Shown here one piece after another: positions 1 to 12,299 of a stretch of 64,000 nt of DNA. Within the stretch, counting starts at the first letter, position 1; each line of letters starts with the position of its first letter. The position numbers and the translations under genes were made by a program. The notes beneath the pieces are model-generated. The model made no database searches, was not told where the DNA came from, and was given only the letters and a program-made list of their open reading frames with translations. Location: contig NC_069092.1 of NCBI RefSeq assembly GCF_947172395.1, positions 6,617,418 to 6,681,417 on the forward strand, given 5' to 3'. Source of the stretch: Bicyclus anynana. Taxonomy: Eukaryota > Arthropoda > Insecta > Lepidoptera > Nymphalidae.

Positions 1-146
1 TACGGTAACTGTCGCCTGGTGGGTCATTGTCATCATTAGCCTATTTTAATTACCCACTATACCTAAGTGTCACTAGGAGACTGGATTTGAAGCAGATCCA
101 CCACGTTCCTTTAATGCAGATTGGCGTGCTTACTGCTTAGCATCAT

Positions 147-254
147 CATCCAATAAGTTCACGTGCCTGCAGCGGTAACGGCAGGACATCCGATAAAACT
201 GATCGTGTGTTTAGAAACGGAGTTAGTGCTGCAGGCATCTGAACTTATTGGATG
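147..254. repeat. Hairpin/MITE-like inverted repeat
   Basis: CATCCAATAAGTTCACGTGC at 147 pairs with its reverse complement ending at 254; 24 of 26 positions match, spacer 56 bp. Confidence 0.85.
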
Positions 255-255
255 G

Positions 256-1760
256 TGCGTGGCTTCTAGCATTAGTGATAATGTTTGACTCTGTAACGAA
301 TGCTATCAGATTTTAATGATAATGCTTTACGTGTTTTCCGAAGCACGATGACGAAAATTTCTGGAATTAAAGAAAAGTTTATACCTACCTACCTGATATT
401 TCATAGTACCAGGACCACATGATCGGAATCCGCATAGACTAACCACGACGCCGTTGTAACGAAACAATACTTACGATTACATAGCGATAAATTTGATCGT
501 GAAGAAGCATGCTGAAGAAAGCGGTTGCTTGACATTAAATTCAGTCACATCATAACAATTACAGTCGTAACCATTTACAAGTCATTTCAGTTTGATAAAT
601 TGCAATAATTTCATCATCTCAGCGCGGGTGCATTCATGAGACCGGCCATGGCTCCCATAAAACGTCACTAATGTCCCGTAATACATCGCTCTATATCTTT
701 ATTAACAATTCCCTCGCCATAGATTCTTTTCAAACCATTCACAAAATTTATGTCCAAAGTTACGACGTTCTTATACAACTTTCCTTTATACTCAACTATT
801 TTACTGAAAACACTGTTTTCTTTATGCGTTTTAATACGCCATATTTTCGTTAAGTGACTCCGTAGATACATTACAATGTTGCGAAGAATGAAATAAAAAA
901 AATATTAATACGCGTAGGTACCTAAGTGCGAACGTAATCTGCTTCGAAGGCGGTATGTATAAATCAACCAAGGTTCAGCTTTTTGCATCGTTTGAAGGTT
1001 TTACTGTAAGTACATGTTTTATTATCGGATTTATTAAAATTCAACGCGCGTTAAAATATACGTTATGAATATAAAAGAGGATACATTGTAGCACATCTAA
1101 AGACGAGATCTAAACCAGTTCCATACAACCGAACCTCCATTTACTACCTACGCTATGTATAGTTGGGAATATTTTTAGGTAACAATATTTCTTCAGGCAC
1201 AAAAAGCCGAGTTTAATGGATCGAAACGGAGGGCGGGTGCGACAGAGATTTATCTTTTTCAATATGGTGTGGGAATGAAACGAAGCCGAACCGCGCGTTC
1301 TTGTTTAAAATACCCTGGAAATTTCAATGAAGTGGCGCGATATTTATGAAGATAAAGTAGAACTTTGAAAGAAAATACAAAAAATATATATTTAAATAGC
1401 TAATTTAATGAATTATGCAGAACAAAGCGGCGCTTTTAAACCTGGAACTATTTTATGAGACTATAAATCTCTACCTAGACGTTTCTGCTATCGATAATGA
1501 ATATGTGGGAAGCTTTATTTTTAACTACGCTTGGGTACCTACTAACTAAGCATGCATTTCATACCCACATAAAGGAAATACGAACTCTAAACACATACCT
1601 TATTAGTTAGCACGTGTTCAAATAGAGATTTTCCGTTTAAAAATTAATGCTTAACCAATCTATAAATTAAAAGGCGTTTTATATTAAAAGGAAATTACTT
1701 CAAGGATTGCTGTTTACAAACATAGGCATTGTTTATATTGTTTGTCTTGGATAAACATAG
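256..1760. other. No gene seen; one complex island
   Basis: AT-rich, without tandem or TIR structure that I can see. 1190-1350 is more complex (GGAGGGCGGGTGCGACAG, GATTTATCTTT) and could be regulatory. Confidence 0.5.
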
Positions 1761-2040
1761 GTCATCATTAATCGGCTCACTGTTAAGCACGAGTCTCCAC
1801 TCAGAATACTCTTATTGTGAGTCCACCTCACTGGCTTAATTCGGATTGGCAGACTTCACACAAGAATCAAGAAAAAACTAAGTTTCCTCACGATGTTTTT
1901 CCTTCACCGTTTGAGACACGTGATATATATTTTTTTTAATACACATAACTGAAAAGTTGGAGGTGCATGCCGCGGACCGGATTCGATTCTACGCCCTCCG
2001 AATCGAAGGCAGAGGTCATGTCCATTAGGCTATCACGTCC
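1761..2040 (-). mobile_element. SINE B copy
   Basis: Second tRNA-headed family: reverse reading starts GTGATAGCCTAATGGACATG ACC, has the B-box-like GAATCGAATCCGGTCC, then AAGTTGAGG-type body, GTTTGAGACACG... and ends ACTCGTGCTTAACAGTGAGC. Confidence 0.82.
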
Positions 2041-3118
2041 ACGAAAATAGGTATAGTGCCACAAACTTTTCTGACCCGGTGGTCAAAAGTGGAACTAACT
2101 TCACGGAGGTCGCAATTTTGCAGAACATTAGGTACACTAAAAGCACGACAACAACGACTCACCGGGCCAGGGGTGATTCCGCTATTTTAAACTCGTCGAT
2201 GTTTAATATTCAACTATAATTTTATTAGAATTTGAACTTTATTTCTATGGGATGTCAAACCTAAATGTCGCTATGAAATTATTTATATGTTGGCATGGAA
2301 ATGAACGATGTTACTTCGCTGTAACTTTACAGCATGCAGGGGCATATAATTTTGTGGCACTGTACGTGTACATCAATGTAGGAATGATATGACAAAACGT
2401 GTCACAAAAATCTGGATCAGAGAGAGCCAATTCGTTCTGTCCCACGACCGTTATCATTCACTCATTGCCGCCATAAACTCATTAAGCCACATAACCGGCC
2501 AATCGAGCTTTCCAATCATGAAATTAAAATTACGTCCCCTTTATAGCCAGCCGTTACGAGCTGCGAAAAAAGGGGGCATAAAAAAGGGGGTATAAATAAC
2601 ACACCTTCGGAGCACGCACCCGAACCCGAGCGCAGAGTTAGTCGTAAATTATCCGCTTATAGCCTCGACCGATCAATAGCATTCATTAAGGAAAAATGTA
2701 GCCTTTTTAAAGATTTTTCGTGATGGTCGTTCGCGGTTTTACTTTTTGCAACATAAATTACGACAATGATAATGTGGCTGGTGCATTTAACCCGATGCGT
2801 TTGTGTGAATTTATGTCCACTATACTTTACCGTGCCTACAAGTGGAGTCAGGTAAAAAGTACGCTGGAATCTGGTGGGTGGGTAGTGTATCTACTAACAA
2901 TTATTTACACAACCACAGACAACATAATAGTAACGCAAACAACAAATTAGTGAGGTTCATCATTAGATGAAGTAAAATCGAAAATAATAGGTACTTAACA
3001 TCTGGAAAATTGAAAATTTTACCTTCCTGATGATACCGCATTTTTATAACATTAAAACTAGGTACATCAAGATTAGACACAGAGGCCTGAAAATTTCCAC
3101 ATTTTTTTGTCTAATATA
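2041..3118. other. No gene seen apart from the candidate promoter
   Basis: Unique-looking sequence with short open frames (68 and 76 codons) lacking any domain. Confidence 0.5.
2560..2700 (+). promoter_or_regulatory. Candidate TATA-type promoter
   Basis: Two G-runs (AAAAAAGGGGGC, AAAAAGGGGG) flank TATAAATA at 2591-2598. GC-richer sequence follows (GGAGCACGCACCCGAACCCG). No coding exon can be tied to it. Confidence 0.25.
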
Positions 3119-3469
3119 TAGGGTAAGTCCAGGATAGATGCCCCACTTTTCGAAAATGCTAAATAACTCGGAATTTTATAATCTTAGAGCATTGCGTTAT
3201 TTGGGAAATATTAAATATATTTCTTAATGTTATATATAATCTGAATCGTTCTGATATAGACTGTGTAGATTTTGTGTAAATTGTAATTTTTTGGACCTCT
3301 AAAAAATGGGATAGACGCCTACTGTGGCGGATAGATGACTTATCATGAAAAAACTTCTGAGGATAGGTGCCCTTAGTGGGGATTGGCGACTTAGTTTAAA
3401 CATTGTACTTGGTTTGTTCTGAAATCAAACAACTATATTATTATAATCAGTCTTTATGGTGTTTTATAT

Positions 3470-3970
3470 AACTTTCATTTTCATTTCTTGGCCATCTTGG
3501 TTAAAGTTATGCTTTAGCTGTAGCTTTTTAACAAACTGGTATGCTAACTGACGTATTGCTGTTCGGTCCGGCGGAAATCCAGCTTCTCCTAATTTGAATG
3601 TAAGAGCCACGAGTCGTTTTTAATGCTGGATATATATCCAGCATTAAAAACGACTTATATTATAACGAATATATTGTTTAGTAATAATTATGCCAGATTG
3701 TAACTACAATGATATGATGCAATACAATACAAAGTAAAAGTAAATCAAATTTACAACAACAGTACATATACAGTTATTTTGAAAATTAGATTTGCTATTA
3801 ATGGCAAATCTTCGTCTTAATATTTTAGATGGTATTTCTTATATTCTAGAAATCTGATTTACGTCTTTCTCTTCCTTTTTCATGTCTTCAAATGCTGTTA
3901 GCATACTGTCTTCGTTCTAGGTTACAGTACGAAGGACAACACCCTGTTTTCTTTTATATTTACGAGGCAT
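3470..3970 (-). pseudogene. Pogo-like transposase remnant
   Basis: Minus-strand coding relics inside the TIR element. The N-terminal MPRKYKRK and a psq-like HTH are followed by the pogo/Tigger-type block GFPPDRTAIRQLAYQFVKKL. The frame is broken by stops and by the 44-bp palindrome at 3612-3655. No DDE catalytic region is present in the remaining sequence. Confidence 0.75.
3612..3655. repeat. Perfect 44-bp palindrome
   Basis: AGTCGTTTTTAATGCTGGAT and its exact reverse complement meet at a TATATA centre with no loop. It lies in the middle of the transposase remnant. Confidence 0.95.
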
Positions 3971-4445
3971 TTTGCTCTCCTGCAACAATACAACACCTAT
4001 AATAAACAGTTGGGGATAGTTGCCCTTAGGGGCATCTATCCTAATAAAAAACGGGGCAACTATACTTTTTGTAGGGGATAGATGCCTTTATCGATAAAAA
4101 TAAAAGATTAGTTTCAATTACTATAAAATCTATCAGTTTACATAGGTTAATCTTCAATGCAAGCAGACAAATAGAAAAAAAATAGACATTATAAGCGAGA
4201 GAAAAAATACACTGTTGAAAGAACTTACGAATCTTATTTTGGCGCCTTTTGTCGTCTCACCGCGGAAGATTTTTACTCACACAGACGAAACGCATGCACT
4301 CCGGTCAAAATCCTCCCGACACTAAGGTTTGCGGGGGGAGGACTCGTTACTTACAGTAAAATTTAACTCCTACAGTGCTCCTAACATAGTGAAATAAAAA
4401 TCAAGTCATCTATCCCACTGGGGCATCTATCCTGGAATTACCCTA

Positions 4446-6965
4446 CTTTTAATGTAATAACAAATCACTTCACTTTCAACTTCGAACTTATTTGAAAAAA
4501 ATTGGTCCGGTAGGTAATCGGAGGTAGGTACAACTTTTTAAGTTTCAGTTAGTCTTCAATATAGCTAGCTAATCTGAATAGTAGATATTCGTAACAAAGT
4601 GGCAAGGTACGTCTTACTTATGAGTACGTACGTAGGTATGTAGGTAAGGACTCCTCGTTCATTTTGCTTTCCGAACAGGTATAACTAATATTATGATGAG
4701 CAAAATGAGCATTGATCATACCATAATTTGAAAACTTTTATAAACGTAATAGGTAGGTATGTGATTGCGTATGTATGTTGACTTAATTATACGAGAGGCA
4801 GATGTGGGGGAGCGCGTCTCCCCGAGGGGTAACGCCCGGTCGGATCGATGCAGCTCCCTCGCTCGGTCCCAGATCGCTTTCTTCAAAACACAATTTCAAC
4901 ATAATCGTATACCGACCTACCTACCTATCTATATATACATACATCTACCAATCTATACATAGGTATTATAAGGCAGACATAATTATTGAAGGTATGAGTG
5001 ATAGTGAAAAATTGTTTAATAAGAAAACTTTGTGGTATAAAAGAAAATGCAGTGACTAAAGACGGGAAATGTAATTTTTTATATTCATTATATTGTACTA
5101 GCGGATACCCGCGACTTCGTCCGCCCTAAGACCTCCTTTATCCGGCGGCCCTGTCGCATAAAATCCGTCTACTAACTTTAAACTACCTCGCTGTCAAATG
5201 TCATCTTTTTACGACAAGAGGTTATCGAGATTACGTGATGACCTTTCGTTTTTATAAACATTTAGATTAGATGAATAGAAAAATATATTGCTCTTTTCCA
5301 ATCAGACAAATCAAGAGACAACATTACTTAGTTAGTGTTCATAATTAAACCTGTCATCATAGTGGACGATTGTAGAGTCAACAAAAAGAAAATGCACAGA
5401 TATATGGAGATAGTTTTTTAGATGGTTATTATGTGGTGTTAGCGCATGGAATCCGGCGAAGCTTTCGCAGAAGTAAACTACAAATATTCATTACCCAAAA
5501 CAATAGTTTACAACTAAAAGGTATACAAACATGCTATAAGACTGTTCTCATACCCAAAACACTGCAATAAAACTACTTAAGCGCTCATTTAAATTACTTT
5601 TTCGATCTCAAGACAATCCACAAAGGCACGCTGAGAGAAAAAGGTCATCGGCACGCCATCGGCAGGGTCGTGGAGGCCTTTAAAATTCTACAATTGTACC
5701 AATTAAGTCCAGTCGAAAGTGAAACTCACAAACCGGGCGGCGGTGTGTTTTTTTTCGGTAGATTTACATATTTATTGGGGCACATTTTATGGAGGCAACG
5801 GCAAAAGGCCGGGTCGTTTAATGGACAAAAAGGGTGGCTCCATGTATATTTATTTTGCCGCATCCTTTTTACGTGCAAAAGGACGTGGCTGTTTTTTCGG
5901 CACCGGCACATTTGGCGACACACTTTGCATATAAATATTGGATCGTAAATCCACGTCTCACGCATGAGCCGGATCGCATATGTGCCCCGAGGAAAATATT
6001 AAAATCATGAAATAAGGTTTTACGAATGTCGTAACTATACGTGCGAATTGAGATATGAATGGATTGAGATTATTTCCTATTAATATTTAATAACGAAATA
6101 ATTCACCGTATGTGGATGTTTCATTTCTCGTTATCCTAGGGTTGAAAAAAATTTGTAGATTATGCCTACTTGACGAACGACGAAAGTATGTCAGTACGTA
6201 CCTAACGTAAATAAATTAAGTAGGTAGGCCGATACGTATTGGTGAATTTTTTATGAGTAGTCTTGGACACAGATTAGTTTCACAATTGGTGGGGTTGTGA
6301 TATACTTATTCTTATTATAGGATTGTTTATATATTTTTAAAAAACTTTTTAATTTTTTGTCTTAACTTAATCGCACAACAGAATATTTAAATCAAAACCA
6401 TTTTTAAAACGAATTAAAATCATCATCATAAAGGTTTTATTGAGTAAGTTTTTGTTTATTTATTGAGATAATCTTAAACATGTACATATTTAAGTAATTA
6501 ATTCCAAGTTTGTAGGAAACGGAATACCCGTGGGGTAAAGACAGGATCCTCACGAACCCCTTATAAATTAATGCTGACCGTGCCTTCATAAATTACCCAC
6601 TCAGGGTACTATTGCCTCAATCCCTATGAACCAGTTCAGATAGGTATATAACTACTGTATACATAATAAAACGGTTGAATTTAATGTTACGTTACAAATC
6701 TTGCTCCTACGGTGTCTCCTGACTACTAAACACTATGATGATGCTTCCTACTTGTGGTGCAAAGCAAACACGGTTACCTCTGTCTCAGCAATTGACTCGT
6801 AATTGAGCTATATTCAGCCATAAGCTATTTTCCGAATGCTTCGAACACAATACATATAGAAATCGTGTAAAGTGATCGTTCCGATACTGAAACGAAATGT
6901 AAAATGTCTCTCCTCTCTCTCTGTCCTCCAATAAAATGTCTATGACTTGCAATGCATAAGCTGCA
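4446..6965. other. Intergenic/intronic; complex island at 5640-5965
   Basis: TACC-type tetranucleotide runs near 4625 and 4915. 5640-5965 is open in several overlapping frames on both strands, GC-balanced and repeat-free, with several TTTAT/TTTAATGG homeodomain-like sites. This fits conserved non-coding DNA better than a gene. Confidence 0.4.
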
Positions 6966-7042
6966 TCAATTTTCTATATAAAACCAGATTTCCACGACTG
7001 ATTACCACAATCGTGGAAATCTGGTTTTATATAGAAAATTAG
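6966..7042. repeat. Perfect 32-bp inverted repeat, 13-nt loop
   Basis: The left arm 6966-6997 and right arm 7011-7042 are exact complements (CAATTTTCTATATAAAACCA...). The transcript of either strand would fold into an uninterrupted hairpin. Confidence 0.95.
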
Positions 7043-8134
7043 CGATTTCCTGAGATTTGCAGGTTTGAACTTGGCGTCGAAGTTTCGAAAAGACAATCAA
7101 TCTCCGATGGCAAAAATCTCTCTCAACTCAACAATGATTCAACAATGGCGGCTATCGCGTTCCAGCCGATAACGTGGTTTTCATAAAATACCCTCAATTG
7201 GTATTGATTGGTTGAGAAGAAATAATTGAGATAGGGAAATTTACGAACACAATCATAGCGCTATAAAAAATTCGGTAGGAATTAAAGCAACGAATTAAGA
7301 CCGTTAAGTGATTAACATAATTTTGTTATAACTTATAACTTAGTAATAAACAGTGGAGTCTATACGAATTCAAAACTTTATAAAAAGTAGATATGATCAA
7401 TAAAATTGATGGAAGGGCACTATTTACAAATATATATGTATCTATAATATAATAACTAAATTTTATTTATCTTTATTTATTAACATCTATGTAGGCAAGC
7501 ATACGAGTCGCAGACAAAACTACATCGTAGTTAAAACCGACATGGAATCATTAAGCTCCTTTTGTTTTCCCCTTTATTAAGAATATCATTTACCGGTAAT
7601 TTACGATAGCTGAAAAGAAATATCGGTTTTCTTCGCCATAATTTATGTCTCACACTAAGCGATATGACATTTGTTTTTATTATTTAACGGCTTGGGTGGG
7701 CTGGAACTGCGACGATTTATAGATGTGATTCTCTTGATTACCTACCGGTTGGGTAAGATCCTGGTGAACAAGAAATATTGCCATGCAAAATCGATACATC
7801 GATCCCTATATACTTATACCAACTTGGGAACGCGTTGTTTCATTTAGGTAAAGAGAGGCTTAGGTTATATTATGCTAACCTATACCTACATTTCACTGAG
7901 GCTCGATTAGGTAGATTAGAAATGATGTTTGCAGTGGCGTAACTATTGGATTTCAGGGGTGGCAAAATGTCACGGACCCACCACGGAGGCGGTGAGCTCT
8001 GAAGTAATCTAACATTAAAAAAATATATTGGGCCTCAGATGGTACAGTTACGCCACTGAAAGATTGATTTTAGATCGCGCTTAATGAGGTACATATAAGT
8101 AGTTATTATTACGAGTAGGTATACCAGTCTAGGT
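7043..8134. other. No gene seen
   Basis: AT-rich; nothing identifiable except GC-richer stretches around 7690-7770 and 7930-8060. Confidence 0.5.
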
Positions 8135-8320
8135 CTAACTTGTAAAGAATAAAAAAAGGATATACCTAGATAGTACTTTTTTGTTGACATCATGTAGGTA
8201 ATTTTTGTTGACATCATATTTTTAGGATACCTGTAGATAAAAAAAGGATATAGATGTTAACAAAAAAGTAGGTAGGTTTTTGTTGACATCTATATCCTTT
8301 TTTTATTCTTTACAAGTTAG
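8135..8320. repeat. Nested inverted repeats built from a SINE tail
   Basis: 8135-8164 and 8291-8320 are exact 30-bp complements of the SINE A 3' end (CTAACTTGTAAAGAATAAAA...). Inside, 8239-8266 and 8277-8304 pair with one mismatch. TTTTTGTTGACATC is repeated three times (about 8179, 8202, 8278). Confidence 0.9.
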
Positions 8321-8502
8321 CCCTTGAACTCAATCTCACCTGATAGTAAGTGATGATGCAATCCTAGACGGAAGCAGGTTAACTTAAGCGTTGGATGAAA
8401 ATCCATACCCATTTCGGTTTCTACACGACATCGTACCGGAACGCTAAATAACTTGGCGGTACGTATTTGACGGTAGGGTGGAAACTAGCCACGGCTGAAG
8501 CC
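8303..8502 (-). mobile_element. SINE A copy, 5'-truncated
   Basis: Body of the tRNA-headed SINE family A (AACTTGTAAAGAATA tail, CACCTGATAGTAAGTGATGA, CGGTTTCTACACGACATCGT, CGGTACG, GGCTGAAGCC). The tRNA-like head is missing. Confidence 0.85.
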
Positions 8503-11070
8503 AAAATTTACTAACACAAGATGTTTGACGTCACACTAAGTGGAATGCACCAGTAAATAATCAGTAGGCCAGTAAACCAGTTCTTTAGTGCATCACATGA
8601 GTGGTTCCGTAAGCCGCCATAAGACTATATTGTCCCTCGTAAACGTGTAATTTTGTTGTTACCGTACCACCGGCCTCTCCAACTCGCGGGCTTATCTAAA
8701 ATGCTTTTAAAGAGCTAGAAACATTTCTTCTAGATTAACCATCATTTTGTAAATTGTCAAGACAAGTTTTATAAAATATTCGGAAACTTAAACATACGTA
8801 CTTGTTTAGCTTTTTTAATAATAACCAGACGTTAAAAGGTTTCACTTTACATTCAAGGTTAGATGATAATGAAGTTAATATAATAAATAACTATACATTT
8901 TGTAAAAAACTTAAAAAGAAATGTATAGAATTTAAAATAAAGAAAGAAATTGTAAATATTAAAACACTCGTTTTAATAAGTTTTTAATAGTGTTTTGTGT
9001 ATCTTGTATGTATATAACATTGTTAAAAAATTTAAAAAAGGAGAAATAAATAAATGAGAGATTTATTATTTACCCACTTACTCGTAAGTAAATATATCTA
9101 CCTACCCAGCTCAAATTAAACCTTTGATTGATATTTATATCCTCTGATTTATCGTTCTTTTTTAATTTGTAGTCGTACCTACCTATGATGTTTTTTTATA
9201 TATTGGTATAAATGCCAATGTATAATATTCTTTTAGACGCGTACCTTGCCTGAACTGCACAGTTCACCGCAATATTATTATAAACTTCCATTTCCCCAAG
9301 GATAGGAAAATTACTTTTAGGCGGTCAAAAATAACATTTTCTTACAAAACCTATATTATTGCATAATGTTGATAATAGAAGGTAGGTAGGTAATACATAC
9401 TTTATTATTGTATGTCCTGTTTTTACAATAGCTAATGGTGCACCTACTTCAATCTATGACATTATAGTTATCCCTAGGCTTTTTCAAACGATATATTATA
9501 TGGCAGTGATTTGTAAGCTCTATCTAATGTCATAAAAATGTCTGAGTGATCGGGTGTACAATTTATTGCTGTTATGGCCTATAGATATAACAATATTACC
9601 TTTTTACTGTTAAGTGCACAAACTTTGACTGTTACTTTAGTTTATTTATGTTATTACGCTCTACAATAAGTTATACTTAAAGTAAATACCTAGATATCTA
9701 AATACACAGCTATGTATACTAAAATACATAGCTACCATTATGTCTATTTATTTTGGTATTATGTGACCCAAATAAATTAATAGATTTTTATTTTCGATTA
9801 TTAGATAAGTATTAGGTACCTAATAAGCGAAAAGCGAACATGAATTTAAAGATCTTGAAAAATATCCCTGGATGAACGGTAATAATTAAATGTATAATAT
9901 TATTTGAGTGGGCACTAACAAAATATTATCAGAAAAAGTTCAGTATATGGATTATGTGTGTAAGTATACCTACTGTGTTCGAGCTATGAGCTCAATCCAG
10001 ATTCCAGGACTCAAACTCAGGATATTATTATCCAAAACCACATAGGTTATTCAAACACTGGAACAATTAGGTAGTTAAGAATTAGGCATCAAATTGCAGC
10101 TATAGGTATAACGAATTGAAAGATGAACTGTTTTCTTGTTACCTTAAAACTCTTTAGCTGGATTTTATAGGAAAGTAGATAATAAATAATAATAAGTACG
10201 TAACTCCTATAGTTACTGAACTAAGAAATTTTATATGGAAATGGATAGAAATATTTTAAAAATACCATCTCGTTCATTAATCAGCGGATTAGATACACGA
10301 ATTATTTACGAGCAAAGCTAAAACGTACGGAATTTAATTTAATTAGGGGATTTTAGTGGCACCATGTTGACACCCGCTGCGCTAGCAACCCAGCCCGTCC
10401 CGGCGTATTTCATCCGCTGTCAAGCGCCGACCAATGGCGTGCGAGCGTCGAACGCGTTCCAACTTTGAAATGGTGGAGATAATTTTCATTGTATATTATT
10501 TTGTGACAGGTCGTTATTTAGAACTTTTTATCGGTCTCCGCTTTCGATGTTTCCTCGAGATCGTCGACCCACTGATTTGCATCCTTTTTGAGAGACCATA
10601 TTTTTTACCGTATAATGTAAGGTTGGTTATTTATATTTTCCGCTGCAAATGATTTGGACATTATTTAGACATTACGTACGATACCCACGATCTACTCCCA
10701 CGATATTTAAAATATAAGATATATTTTTAAAACATTTCAAGAACTCTGTCTTTCCATTACTAAAATCTTATTTTTAACTTCCTCTGCGAATTTTAATTTG
10801 ATCTTCTTTGTATAATATTGAGCAATAAAGACTTTATCTATCTAAGATGTACAGACCCTAGCAAGTTAGGTGAACCAAAATGACATTTGTCTGCGCAGGT
10901 ACAATTTAAACAAAGTGTTAGACGGATCCTCGGAGCTTGCCTAATACATAAATGATGTCAAATAGTCAAAATCAAAAAAAAATCAAAAATTATTTATTTC
11001 AAGTAGGCTCAGTTTACAAGCACTTTTGACACGTCGCAAATTGTAGTGGCGTCAGCCTGTAGCTATTTTA
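8503..11070. other. No gene seen; complex island at 10360-10660
   Basis: Mostly AT-rich. 10360-10660 is GC-balanced (CACCCGCTGCGCTAGCAACC, TCGAGATCGTCGACCC) and repeat-free, a candidate regulatory island. Confidence 0.45.
10970..11040 (-). mobile_element. 3' end of a LINE/SINE (GTAGGCTCAG family)
   Basis: AAATTATTTATTTCAAGTAG then GCTCAGTTTACAAGCACTTT TGACACGTC; a second copy at 34415-34475 shares the same string after an AAAATCAAAATC start, as expected of the reversed tail of a retroelement. Confidence 0.6.
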
Positions 11071-11149
11071 CTTAAGGCGGATTTACATTTGTCTGACGTG
11101 ACGTGACGTCACAACACGACACGTCAGACAAATGTAAATCCGGCTTTAG
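11071..11149. repeat. 30-bp imperfect hairpin
   Basis: Arms 11071-11100 and 11120-11149 match at 27 of 30 positions (GGATTTACATTTGTCTGACG). The apex contains the tandem ACGTGACGTGACGTCAC, with a CRE-like TGACGTCA. Confidence 0.88.
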
Positions 11150-12054
11150 GTACTCGTGATACCTTTTACCATACGTCGCTAATGTCATGTCAGCAACTGA
11201 CGATCAAGTAATCTGACATGTGTGTATATCGCATATCCTGTGCCTATGTTTATAGGACCTAATAATGTAAAGCATAAGAATAACGTTTATTTAACAAAAA
11301 AAAAACGAAACTCACGAAATTTTATATAGGTCGTACTTTTGAGCTTTGCATCAATGCTAAAATGTTTACCCTGGGTCATATATCTGTGCACGCCACTGCT
11401 AGCATAACACCCGAAAATATGTTACAGCACACATTTTAACTTATACTTTACCTAAGTAGACCTTGTTGGTGCTTAAAACTCAAAGAAACTCAAATCACTC
11501 ACTTTCAATTTTACTTATCGATTAGTGTATTAATGGACTGAAATATTGATATAGGTATATACGTTATATTATTTCTCCCGAGCAAAGTCAACTACTAAAA
11601 ACTTCCATAAAACAACAATTTCAAACGGGCCATTTCGCAGGAAAAACAGCATCCCCGTTGTGGAGGGGGGTGGGAAATGGGGGGTGCCCAAAGAATCCCG
11701 CTGCTTTATGCCGCGGAATTACGACTTAGACATTTCAAACAATAACTCTTGCCATAAATACGGACCCGATTTCTTCACGCGTCATATCCCCGTTTTTACT
11801 TTGCTTGGCCGAATTTATTTGGAACGATCCTTTACCTAATATAGAGGTTTGGAGTAGGGTGCCCATTCGCACGCTTACTAAACTACTAATAATTAATGTC
11901 AAATATTTGAGGACTATTCAGGAAAATCCTCAGGAAAGTACAATCAATTTCTCAAATTAAAATGCTTATATTTTAGAAATTAGGTAGGTATACTTACTTA
12001 TCTATAATTGTTGGATCCATACTTACCAGTATACGTGTACCATACCAGGCATCT
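11150..12054. other. No gene seen; G-rich island at 11650-11850
   Basis: GGAGGGGGGTGGGAAATGGG has several G-runs (possible quadruplex). The following 150 bp is complex and repeat-free. Confidence 0.4.
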
Positions 12055-12235
12055 AAATATGACATATCACTTTAACTTCGCATGCTCATAAATCGCACGA
12101 CTGTTGATTCTTGAGCAAGCTCGAAATAAGCATGCTCATTATTAGCAATGTCGCGATACACATGCTAATAAGTAGCAACTGTTCAATAGTAGCATGCTTT
12201 CGTGCTCGAAATGAGCACGTGTAACAGTAGCTTTA
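12055..12235. repeat. Degenerate CATGCT repeat cluster
   Basis: GCATGCTCATAAATCGCA, AGCATGCTCATTATTAGCAA, ACATGCTAATAAGTAGCAA, AGCATGCTTTCGTGCTCG and AATGAGCACG occur at spacings of about 25-65 bp. Repeat origin unclear. Confidence 0.6.
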
Positions 12236-12240
12236 TATTA

Positions 12241-12299
12241 TATTAAGTTAATAAACAAATATATATTAGGTAGGTACATATTTGTTTATTAACTTAATA
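12241..12299. repeat. 22-bp perfect hairpin
   Basis: TATTAAGTTAATAAACAAAT at 12241 and its exact complement ending at 12299, with a 15-nt loop that contains TAGGTAGGTA. Confidence 0.9.

Larger units (their letters stand above)
3121..4443 (-). mobile_element. Decayed pogo-like (Tc1/mariner superfamily) transposon
   Basis: 1,323 bp bounded by 25-bp terminal inverted repeats (GGGTAAGTCCAGGATAGATG... with one mismatch) and TA on each side, the Tc1/mariner target duplication. The motif GGATAGATGCC and variants recur near both ends (about 3131, 3310, 3328, 3360, 4014, 4030, 4076, 4405, 4424), like transposase-binding subterminal repeats. On the minus strand a broken transposase can be read. It starts MPRKYKRK at 3970, has a psq-type helix-turn-helix ending in ILRRRF (about 3800), then after damage LGEAGFPPDRTAIRQLAYQF (about 3600-3530). 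Several stop codons make it inactive. Confidence 0.85.

Noticed and set aside
8135..8320. CRISPR-like spaced repeats
   Set aside because: Repeats are inverted and derive from a SINE tail; nothing else supports a prokaryotic array, and the window is eukaryotic.
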